NCBI RefSeq assembly: GCF_004027225.2 | Contig: NW_022651105.1 | Span: 301,962 to 365,961 of the forward strand | DNA length: 64,000 bases | Source of the DNA: Strigops habroptila | Lineage: Eukaryota > Chordata > Aves > Psittaciformes > Psittacidae | Reading direction: 5' to 3' | In this document: piece after piece, positions 12,501-21,356 of the stretch | Numbering within the stretch: position 1 is the stretch's first letter | How the letters are laid out: each line of letters starts with the position of its first letter | The notes under the pieces: model-generated | What the model was told of the DNA's origin: nothing | Seen by the model: only the letters and a program-made list of their open reading frames with translations | Databases searched by the model: none | Program-made: the position numbers and the translations under genes

Positions 12501-15500
12501 GATACACTGGGATCACTTCAGGATACACCGAGATCACTTTGGGACACACTGGGATACACCGGGATACACCAGGAGCACAGTGGGACACACCAGGAGCACA
12601 CTGGGACACACTGGGATACACCAGGAGCGCACTGGGACACACCGGGATCACACCGGGATCACACTGGGACACACCGGGAGCGCACCGGGATATGCTGGGA
12701 TCACACCGGGATCACACTGGGACACACCGGGAGCGCACCGGGAGCTCACTGGGATACACCAGGAGCGCACCGGGATACGCTGGGATCACACTGGGATCAC
12801 ACTGGGACACACCGGGAGCGCACCGGGACACACTGGGACACAGTGGGATCACACTGGGACACACTGGGACGCACTGGGATCACACTGGGACACACTGGGA
12901 CGCACGGGGATCGCACTGGGATCACACAGGGACACACTGGGACACACCGGGATCACACTGGGACACACCGGGATCACACTGGGACACACTGGGATACACC
13001 GGGAATGCCGCCATCCCAAAGGCAGCCGGGGGGGGGCGCCTTGTCCCCTGGGAGGCGGGAATGGGGGTGACCAAGTGGGGGATGCTGAAGGGGATGGGAG
13101 GTGCCGCCTCCCCCTGGCTCTGGAGCACCCATGGGTGCCATTGGGGGCACCCCTGGGGGCTCTGTGGGTGCTATTGGGCTCCATTGGGTGCCATAGGGTC
13201 CCGTTGCTCCCCGTGCAGAGGTCGTCGCGGTGGTGTTCCGCACGGCCACGTGGGAGGTGGATGTGTGGGTGCCATTGGGAGTCTGTGGGTGCTATAGGGT
13301 GCCATTGGGCTCCATTGTGGGTGCTTTAGGGTGCCATTGGGCTCCATTGAGCGTGCTTTAGGGTGCTATTGTGGTCTATTGGGGGTGCTATAGGGTGCCA
13401 TTGGGCTCCATTGGCGGTGCTTTAGGGTGCCATTGGGCTCCATTGAGGGTGCTTTAGGGTGCTATTGTGGTCTATTGGGAGTGCTATAGGGTGCCATTGG
13501 GCTCTATTGGGCTCCATTGGGTGCTGTCACCCCATGCAGAAGACATCACAGTGGTATTTTGCATGGTCATGTAGGAGGTGGATGTGCGGGTGCCATTGGG
13601 TGCCGTTGGGTGCCATTGCCATGCAGAGGACATTGCAGTGGTGTTCCGCACAGCCCCGTGGGAGGCGGCTGTGTGGGTGCTGTAGGGTGCCGTTGGGTGC
13701 TATTGGGTGCCGTTGGGTGCTGTTGAGTGCCGTTGGGTGCCCTTGGGTGCCGTTGCCATGCAGAGGACATCGCGGTGGTGTTCCGCACGGCCACGTGGGA
13801 GGCGGCTGTGTGGGTGCCATTGGGTGCTGTAGGGTCCCATTGGGTGCCATTGGGTGCCGTTGCCATGCAGAGGACATTGTGGTGGTGTTCCGCACGGCCA
13901 CGTGGGAGGCGGCTGTGTGGGTGCCATTGGGTGCTGTAGGGTCCCATTGGGTGCCATTGGGTGCCGTTGCCATGCAGAGGACATCGTGGTGGTGTTCCGC
14001 ACGGCCACGTGGGAGGCGGCTGTGTGGGTGCCATTGGGTGCTGTAGGGTCCCATTGGGTGCCGTTGGGTGCCATTGGGTGCCGTTGGGTGCCATTGGGCG
14101 CTGTGCCCCGCAGAGGACATCGCGGTGGTGTTCCGCACGGCCACGTGGGAGGCGGCTGTGTGGGTGCCATTGGGTGCTGTAGGGTCCCATTGGGTGCCAT
14201 TGGGTGCCGTTGCCATGCAGAGGACATCGTGGTGGTGTTCCGCACGGCCACGTGGGAGGTGGCTGTGTGGGTGCCATTGGGTGCTGTAGGGTCCCATTGG
14301 GTGCCGTTGGGTGCCATTGGGTGCCGTTGGGTGCCATTGGGTGCCGTTGCCATGCAGAGGACATCGCGGTGGTGTTCCGCACGGCCCCGTGGGAGGCGGC
14401 TGTGTGGGTGCCATTGGGTGCTGTAGGGTGCCGTTGGGTGCCATTGGGTGCCGTTGGGTGCCATTGGGTGCCGTTGCCATGCAGAGGACATCGCGGTGGT
14501 GTTCCGCACGGCCCCGTGGGAGGTGGCTGTGTGGGTGCCGTTGGGTGCCATTGGGTGCCGTTGGGTGCCATTGGGTGCCGTTGCCATGCAGAGGACATCG
14601 CGGTGGTGTTCCGCACGGCCCCGTGGGAGGCGGCTGTGTGGGTGCCATTGGGTGCCGTTGGGTGTCATTGGGCGCTGTAGGGTGCCATTGGGTGCCGTTG
14701 GGTGCCATTGGGCGCTGTAGGGTGCCGTTGGGTGCCGTTGGGTGCCATTGGGTGCCGTTGCCATGCAGAGGACATCGCGGTGGTGTTCCGCACGGCCACG
14801 TGGGAGGCGCGCGCGGACTTCTCGCAGGCCGACGTGCACCGGCAGGTCGCCATCGTGCTGCGCACGCCCCCGTACCAGCACCTGGAGCTGCAGCGGCCCG
14901 TGGAGGTGGAGGTGGTGCTGCAGCGCCTCACCGACAGCGAGTGCAGCCAGGCCTTCCCCTTCACGTACCTGCCCCGGCACCCCGGTACGGGGGGGGGGGG
15001 GTTGGGGGTGGGGGGTGATGGGGGTGATGGGGATGTGGGGGTGATGGGGTGATGGGGGTAATGGGGATATGGGGGTGATGGGGGTGATGGGGATATGGGG
15101 GTGATGGGGGTGATGGGGATATGGGGGTGATGGGGATGAATGGGGGTAATGGGGATGTGGGGGTGATGGGGGTGATGGGGATGTGGGGGTGATGGGGGTG
15201 ATGGGGGTGAATGGGGGTAATGGGGATGTGGGGGTGATGGGGGTGATGGGGATGTGGGGGTGATGGGGGTGATGGGGATGTGGGGGTGATGGGGGTGATG
15301 GGGATGTGGGGGTGATGGGGATGTGGGGGTGATGGGGGTGATGGGGACATGGGGGTGATGGGGGTGATGGGGATGTGGGGGTGATGGGGGTGAATGGGGG
15401 TAATGGGGATGTGGGGGTGATGGGGGTGATGGGGGTGAATGGGGGTAATGGGGATGTGGGGGTGATGGGGATGTGGGGGTGATGGGGGTAATGGGGATGT

Positions 15501-18500
15501 GGGGGTGATGGGGGTGATGGGGGTGATGGGGGTGATGGGGATGTGAGGGTGATGGGGGTGAATGGGGGTAATGGGGATATGGGGATGTGGGGGTGATGGG
15601 GAGATGGGGGTGATGGGATGATGGGTATATGGGGGTGATGGGGGTGAATGCGGATATGGGGCTGATGGGGATGTGGGGGTGATGGGGATGTGGGGGTAAT
15701 GGGGGATATGGGGGTGATGGGGATATGGGGGTGATGGGGGAGGTGGGGGTGATGGGGACATGGGGGTAATGGGGGATATAGGGGTAATGGGGATATAGGA
15801 GTAATGGGGATGTGGGGGTGATGGAGGATGTGGGGGTGATGGGGACATGGGGTGATGGGGACGTGAGGGTGATGGGGATGTGGGGTGATGTGGGACATGG
15901 GGGTGATGGGGACATGGAGGTGATGGGAATATGGGGGTGATGGAGACATGGGGGTGATGGGGGATGTGGGGGTGATGGGGACGTGGGGGTGATGGGGATG
16001 TGGGGGTGATGGGGACGTGGGGGTGATGGGGATATGGGGGATATGGGGCTGATGGGGATATGGGGGTCATGGGGATGTGGGGTTATGGGGGTGATGGGGA
16101 CATGGGGGTGATGGGGACGTGGGGGTGATGGGGACGTGGGGGTGTGGGGGTGAATGGGGATATGGGGGTGTGGGGGTGATGGGGACATGGGGGTGATGGG
16201 CATATGGGGGTGATGGGGGATATGGGATGATGGGGATGTGGGGGTGATGGGGATATGGGGGTGATGGGGGATATGGGATGATGGGGATGTGGGGGTGATG
16301 GGGATATGGGGGTGATGGGGATATGGGGGTGATGGGGGATATGGGGTGATGGGGACATGGGAGTGATGAGGATGTGGGGGTGATGGGGGATGTTGGGGCA
16401 AATGAGGGTGATGGGGATATGGGGGTGATGGGGATATGGGGGTGATGGGGACATGGGGGTGATGGGGACGTGGGGGTGATGGGGGTGAATGGGGACATGG
16501 GGGTGATGGGGATGTGGGGGTGTGGGGGTGATGGGGATATGGGAGTGTGGGGGTGATGGGGATATGGGGGTGATGGGGACATGGGGGTGATGGAGGATAT
16601 GGGTGTGATGGGGATATGGGGGTGATGGGGGATGTGGGGGTGACGGGGATGATGGGGATATGAGGGTTAATGGGAGTGATGGGGGATATGGGGGTTGTGG
16701 GGGATATGAGGTTATGGGGGTGATGGGGATGTGGGGGTGATGGGGGACATGGGAGTGATGAGGATGTGGGGTGATGGGGACATGGGGTGATGGCGGATAT
16801 GGGGGTGATGGGACATGGAGGTGATGGGGGATATGGGGGTGATGGGGGACGTGGGGTGATGGGGAGATGGGAGTGATGGGGACGTGGGGTGATGCGGAAT
16901 ATGGGGTGATGGGGGGTATGGGGGATATGGGGGTGATGGGGATATGAGGGTGAGGGGGACATGGGGGTGATGGGGATATGGGGTGATGGGGATATGGGGT
17001 GATGGACCACACAGGATGGGGACAGGTCCATCTCCAAGCACGGAGCCAAATCTCACGGGGTGACGGGGGGGTCCCCTTGCTCACGGCCCCCCCTCCCCAC
17101 AGACGTCTATGGGGTGCAGCAGAAGCGGAAGCGGGGCATGCCCGACGTGCTGGAGGAGCTCTCGGGCTCAGGTGGGTTTGGGGGGGCTCATCCCGCCATT
17201 GGGGACTCCCATGGCCGGGGGGGGGGTCACCCTGTGCCAACTGCCCCCCCCCCCCCCCCCCCATAGATCCATACGGGATCGAAGCCAAGAGGAGGAAGAA
17301 GCCCCCCGGGTACATGGAGCACTTCTCCCCACTGCCTGCGGCCGGTGGGTGCCGGGGAGGGGGTCCGGGGGGGGGGACAGTGTTTGGGGTCCCATTGGCA
17401 CCTATGGGGGGAGTGGGGAGAGCTTGGCCTGACCTCGGGGCTGAAAAGCCCCCCCCCCAGGGGTGGGAGAGGGCCCTGGGGACCCCCAGCCCCCCTTTTA
17501 CCCCCCAAAACCCCGTTTTTCCCCCCCCCAACCTCCCATTTTTACCCCCTTCCCCATTTGACCCCCCCAGAAAACCATTTTGCCCCCCAAATCCCCATTT
17601 CCCCCCCTAAAAGCCTCATTTCCCCCCCCAACCCCATTTTTACCCTTTTCCCGTTTGACCCCCCAAAACCCCCATTTCCCCCCAAACCCCATTCCTCCCC
17701 CTCCAAAACTCCATTTCCCCCCCAAACCCCCCTTTCCCCCAAACCCCATTTCAACCCCCAAACCCCATTCCTCTCCCCCCAAACCCCCATTTCCCCCCCA
17801 AAACCCCCCATTTCTCCCCCCAAACCCCTTCCCCCCCAAACCCCATTTTCCCCCCATTACTTTCCCCCCAAACCCCTATTTCCCCCCAGAAAACCATTTC
17901 TCCCCCCAAACCCCCATTTCTCCCCCCAAACCCCCTTTTCCCCCAAAAAAACCCCCATTTCTCCCCCCCAACCCCCCATTTCCCCCCCAAACCCCCCTTC
18001 CCCCAACCCCCTATTTCCCCCCCAAACCCCCCTTCCCCCAACCCCCTATTTCTCCCCCCAAACCCCCTTTCCCCCCCCAAAACCCCATTTCCCCCAAACC
18101 CCTATTTTCCCCCCAAAAAACCCCCATTTCTCCCCCCAAACCCCCCTTTTCCCCCCCAAACCCCATTTCCCCCCCCAAACCCCATTTCTCTCCCCCCAAA
18201 CTCCTATTTTCCCCCCAAAAAACCCCGTTTCTCCCCCCAAACCCCTATTTTCCCCCAAAAAACCCCTTTTCCCCCCCAAACCCCATTTCTCTCCCCAAAA
18301 CCCATTTTCCCCCCATTTTCCCCCAAACCCCCCTTTCCCCCCCAAACCCCATTTCTCTCCCCCCAAACCCCCATTTCCCCCCAAAAAAACCCCCATTTCT
18401 GCCCCCAAACCCCTACTTCCCCCCCCAAACCCCCCTTTCCCCCCCCAAAACCCCCATTTCCACCCCCAAAACCCCCATTTCTCCCCCCAAACTCCCATTC

Positions 18501-19007
18501 CCCCCCCAAAACCCCCTTTCCCCCCCCACCCCTCTTCTCCCTCAGCCCCCCCTTTTCCCCCCCAAACCTCCCTTCCCCCCAAACCCCCATTTCTCCCCCA
18601 AACCCCTATTTCCCCCCAAAACCCCCATTTCTCCCCCCAAACCCCCCTACCCCCCCTAAAACCCCCATTTACCCCCCCAAAGCCCCCTTCCCCCCAAACC
18701 CCCCTTTCCCCTCCAAAACCCCCATTTCTCCCCCCAAACCCCCCTTCCCCCCCCCCCGTTTCCCCCCCAACCCCCTATTTGACAGCCCCCCTCTGTCCCC
18801 CCCCAGACCCCACCTTGCCGGTGGAGCCGGACCCGCTGGACCCCCTGCCCCAGCTCTACGTCCCCTTCGCCCCCCCGGCGCTGCCCCCCCCGTACCCGCT
18901 GCTGGACCTGCCCGAGCTGCTGTCAGAGCCCTTCGCGCCCCCCCCCCGGGGACACCCCCCCCACCGCCACCCTGGTGGGGACCCACATGTTCCCGGGGCA
19001 CGTCTGA
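3579..19007 (+). CDS. RELB: RELB, NF-kB subunit (12 coding exons)
   Basis: RelB, the Rel-homology transcription factor that pairs with p52 or p50 in the noncanonical NF-kB pathway. Exons: 3579-3594, 4777-4830, 4921-4929, 5202-5590, 6709-6866, 9720-9811, 9900-10031, 10839-10943, 14769-14984, 17103-17171, 17267-17344, 18807-19007. All junctions are GT/AG and in phase. The N-terminus reads into [15 protein letters not shown] (human DELEIIDEYIKENGF). The Rel domain runs from about residue 114 ([11 protein letters not shown]) with the DNA-contact loop [13 protein letters not shown] near 126, through the dimerisation domain to about 390. The nuclear localisation signal KRKRGMPD is in exon 10. The Pro-rich tail is shorter than in human: about 505 residues in all against about 580. 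The exons sum to 3n+1 bases; one surplus C at 18938-18947 explains it, since the alternate frame then ends in [14 protein letters not shown] like mammals. Without that correction the frame runs to a stop inside the poly(A) signal. Confidence 0.96.
3606..3676. repeat. 12-bp tandem repeat at start of RELB intron 1
   Basis: About five perfect units of GCCTGCACCGGG just downstream of the RELB exon 1 donor, inside the CpG island. Confidence 0.9.
3845..4770. repeat. 23-bp minisatellite in RELB intron 1 with kappa-B matches
   Basis: About 40 diverged units built on TATGGGGTGGCATTCCCTG. Three units match the kappa-B consensus: GGGACTTTCC at 4222-4231 and GGGACATTCC at 4540-4549 and 4587-4596. The array ends at the acceptor of RELB exon 2. 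Confidence 0.9.
4921..4929 (+). other. RELB: RELB 9-base microexon (coding exon 3)
   Basis: ATGATTTAG lies between a clean acceptor (CCCTTTGCAG) and a consensus donor (GTGAGT). Joined in phase it supplies the bases for Asp-Asp-Leu-Glu, giving DDLEIIEE, which aligns with DELEII of human RelB. Skipping it would remove three residues without a frameshift. It is too short for standard gene finders. Confidence 0.85.
5740..6600 (+). repeat. Composite repeat A: 23-bp minisatellite plus CR1 fragment, RELB intron 4
   Basis: A unique-looking left flank (5740-5870), then about 20 units of a 23-bp repeat (CCCTATGGGAGCTCCCC and variants, 5870-6330), then a right flank leading into a CR1-like segment. The same order occurs inverted at 29010-30030 in CLASRP and, with a different left flank, at 39900-40680 in PPP1R37. 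Confidence 0.88.
6470..6640 (+). mobile_element. CR1 LINE 3' fragment in RELB intron 4
   Basis: Diagnostic CR1 3' text such as GCTGCTCCATCCCTGGCAGT followed by a GTGTCCCTG-like block. CR1 is the dominant LINE of birds and other reptiles. The fragment is old and lacks any reverse-transcriptase frame. Confidence 0.75.
6970..9700. repeat. Higher-order minisatellite filling RELB intron 5
   Basis: About 2.7 kb mixing decamers TTGGGATGGG with a roughly 50-base block containing GGAGCCACCTCCAGGAGGTG and GGGAAGGGGCAGGATTCC. Blocks recur every 60-75 bases, with a stretch near 8040-8470 reduced mainly to decamers. Open frames up to 773 codons cross it on the minus strand; these are repeat artefacts. 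Confidence 0.93.
10045..10830. repeat. Minisatellite in RELB intron 7
   Basis: About 13 units of 55-62 bases containing CCCATTCCATGGGGATGG and GGGATGATCCCGATGGGAA. It fills intron 7 between exons ending at 10031 and starting at 10839. Confidence 0.92.
10948..13010. repeat. Decamer minisatellite in RELB intron 8
   Basis: About 2 kb built from decamers such as ACTGGGATAC, with longer periodic blocks GGGATCACTTTGGGACACAC. Open frames cross it in several phases but have no similarity to proteins. Confidence 0.93.
13210..14808 (+). repeat. RELB: Tandem array of RELB exon 9 splice acceptors and partial exons
   Basis: Twelve copies of an acceptor (CATGCAG or similar) followed by about 40 bases of exon 9. 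Copies begin at 13219, 13540, 13627, 13764, 13871, 13978, 14114, 14221, 14358, 14485, 14592 and 14769; only the last runs into the full exon. Common spacing is 107 bases, and most others differ by multiples of ten (87, 127, 137, 177) because a decamer, GTGCCATTGG or GTGCCGTTGG, expands inside the unit. Copies 1-3 are more diverged (copy 2 has an in-frame stop in the exon-like part); the rest are nearly identical, so the array is recent or still homogenised. Confidence 0.93.
14985..16998. repeat. GGGGATGTGGGGGTGATG minisatellite in RELB intron 9
   Basis: About 2 kb of 15-18-base G-rich units (GGGGATGTGGGGGTGAT and GGGGATATGGGGGTGAT). The plus strand carries dense GGGG runs, so the RNA and non-template strand could form G-quadruplexes. 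Minus-strand Pro/His/Ser frames up to 794 codons are artefacts. Confidence 0.93.
17480..18790. repeat. C-rich minisatellite in RELB intron 11
   Basis: About 1.3 kb of roughly 20-22-base units, mostly CCCCCCAAACCCCCATTTCT, nearly free of G on the plus strand. The minus strand is G-rich with GGGGTTTGGGGGG-type runs. The array ends at the acceptor of the last RELB exon. Confidence 0.93.
18938..18947 (+). other. RELB: Run of ten C causing an apparent RELB frameshift
   Basis: The tract follows SEPFA in the last exon. With ten C the frame continues to a stop at 19187-19189 inside the poly(A) signal. With nine C it reads [14 protein letters not shown] then TGA at 19005-19007, matching the conserved vertebrate RelB C-terminus (human TASLVGSNMFPNHY). 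The exon length sum of 3n+1 points the same way. Confidence 0.8.
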
Positions 19008-19184
19008 GCCCCCCCCCCCCCCCCCCGGCCCCACACAGGACTCGGGTACCCCCATTCCCCCCCCCAGGAGGTGGGGGGGACCCTGCCCCGGGCTGGCTGG
19101 ACCCCCCCGGGGCGGCCACAGCCCAGCCGCGGTTCGGACCCCCCCAGCTCGAGCTGCTTTGCACTATATTTATGGGGGGGGCGG

Positions 19185-19190
19185 AATAAA
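19185..19190 (+). terminator. RELB polyadenylation signal
   Basis: AATAAA about 180 bases after the inferred RELB stop, preceded by an AT-rich TATATTTAT in otherwise GC-rich DNA. Confidence 0.85.
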
Positions 19191-19204
19191 GCCATGGATG
19201 GACT

Positions 19205-21050
19205 CCAGAGCACCCGTAGGGCCCAGTGTGGCCCCGGCACCGGCACCGGGACCGCGCCTGCCCATTAGAGCCCCGGGACCGCTGTGCCCGGTGTAATCCC
19301 GGGACCGGGACCGCTCCGCCCGGTATGGGACCGGGACCGGGACTGGGACTGCTCCTGCCCAGTATAGCTCCGCGACCGGGATCCCTGTGCCCGGTACAAC
19401 CCCGGCACCGGGACCGCTGTGCCCTGTACAGCCCGGGACCGGGACTGCTGTGCCTGGTGTAGCCACGGGACCGCCGTGCCCGGTATAGCCCCGGGACCGG
19501 TGTGCCCATTATAGCCCTGGGACCGCCATGCCCGATATAGCCCCGGGACTGGTCCCGCTGTGCCCGGTGTAGCCCCGGGACCGGGATCTCTGTGCCCGGT
19601 ATAGCCCCTGGACCGGAGCCGCCGTGCCCGGTGTAGCCCCGGGACCGGTGTGCCCATTATAGCCCTGGGACCGCCATGCCCGATATAGCCCCGGGACTGG
19701 TCCCGCTGTGCCCGGTGTAGCCCCGGGACCGGGATCTCTGTGCCCGGTATAGCCCCTGGACCGGAGCCGCCGTGCCCGGTACAGCCCGGGACCGCTGTGC
19801 CCGGTGTAGCCCCGGAACCAGGACGCCTGTGCCCGGTGTAGCCCCGGGACTGGTCCCGCTGTGCCTGGTACAGCTCCGGGACCCCTGTGCCCGGTATGGG
19901 ACCCGACCCCTGTAGCCCCGGGACCGCCGTGCCCGGTATGGGACCGGGACTCGGACCGCCGTGCCCAGTGTAGCCCCGGGACCGGGACCGCTCCTGCCCG
20001 ATACAGCCCCGGGACCTCTGTGCCTGTTATAGCCCCGGGACCGGGATCGCAGTGCCCAGTATGGGACCAGCCCCGGGACCTCTGTGCCCGGTGTAGCCCC
20101 GGGACCGGGACCGCTCCTGCCCGTTGTAGCTCCGGGACCGCTGTGCCCGGTGTAGCCCCGGGACCGCTCCTGCCCGGTATGGGACCGGGACCGCCGTGCC
20201 AGTGTAGCCCCGGGATCGGGACCGCTCCTGCCCATTATAGCCCCGGGACCGGAGCCGCCGTGCCCGGTACAGCCCGGGACCGCTGTGCCCGGTGTAGCCC
20301 CGGAACCAGGACGCCTGTGCCTGGTGTAGCACCGGGACCCAGGTGCCCGGTATAGCCCCGAGACCGGTGTGCCCGGTGTAGCCCCGGGACTGGTCCCGCT
20401 GTGCCCGATACAGCTCCGGGACCGGGACCCCTGTGCCCATTATAGCCCCGGGACCGGAGCCGCTGTGCCCGGTACAGCCCCGGAACCAGGACGCCTGTGC
20501 CCGGTGTAACCCCGGGACCGCTGTGCCCGGTACAGCCCCCGGGCCGCCGTGCCCGGTATGGGACCGGGACCCGGACCGCCGTGCCCAGTGTAGCCCCGGG
20601 ACCGCTCCTGCCCGGTACAGCGCCGGGACCGCTGTGCCCGGTGTAGCCCCGGGACCGGGATCGCTGTGCCCACTATGGGACCAGGACCGGGACCGCTCCT
20701 GCCCGGTGTAGCTCCGGGACTGGGACCGCTCCTGCCCGGTATGGGACCGGGACCGCCGTGCCCAGTGTAGCCCCGGGACCGGGACCCCTGTGCCCATTAT
20801 AGCCCCGGGACCGGGACCGCTCCTGCCCGGTGTAGCCCCGGGACCGGGATCGCCGTGCCCGGTACAGCCCCGGGACCCCTGTGCCCGGTGTAGCCCCAGA
20901 ACCGCGACCGCTCTGCCCAGTGTAGCCCCGAGACCGGGACCGCTCCTGCCCGGTACAGCCGCGGGACCGGGACCCCTGTTCCCATTATAGCCCCGGGACC
21001 GGCACCGGCACCGGGATCCCCGTGCCCGGTGCAGCCGCGGGGCCGGTCGG
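19205..21050. repeat. GC-rich minisatellite between RELB and CLASRP
   Basis: About 1.85 kb of units alternating TGCCCGGTGTAGCCCCGGGA with ACCGGGACCGCTCCTGCC, unit length about 25-40. It is the whole intergenic spacer and runs up to the CLASRP CpG promoter. Confidence 0.92.
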
Positions 21051-21059
21051 ACCACTCTA

Positions 21060-21180
21060 TCCGCGGGACCGCTCCCGTCCCGCCACGCCCCCTTTCCCTC
21101 CGCGCCTCCTCACTTCCGCTTCCGTCTTCCGCTCGGTGCCGCGGGCTCGGTGCAGGTCGGTAATGGCGGCGGCGGCGGTT
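21060..21180 (+). promoter_or_regulatory. CLASRP promoter with ETS-type sites
   Basis: A CpG-rich segment with three CTTCCG motifs in 22 bases (21111-21132), typical of ETS/GABP-driven housekeeping promoters. A probable noncoding first exon ends near 21150. The coding start follows at 21357. No TATA box is seen. Confidence 0.7.
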
Positions 21181-21356
21181 CCGTGTGTGCGCCCCCCCTC
21201 CCCGTTCCCCCCTCACTCCATTACCCCGTGTTTATGGTTCCCCCCCCCTCTCCGGTCCCCCCCCCATCGCCTCGCTCCATCCTCAGGGCGCCGCTGCCGG
21301 GGCCGCGGCCTTCTCCGCTGCCCGGGGCCGGTGCGAGCCCCGCGGGCACCGGCGGG

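Noticed and set aside
17480-18790. Telomere-like (TTGGGG) sequence on the minus strand
   Set aside because: The units are irregular C-rich minisatellite, not a (TTAGGG)n array.
18948-19189. Longer RELB C-terminus ending at 19187-19189
   Set aside because: Its stop overlaps the AATAAA signal, it has no similarity to RelB, and the alternate frame after the C run has the conserved tail.
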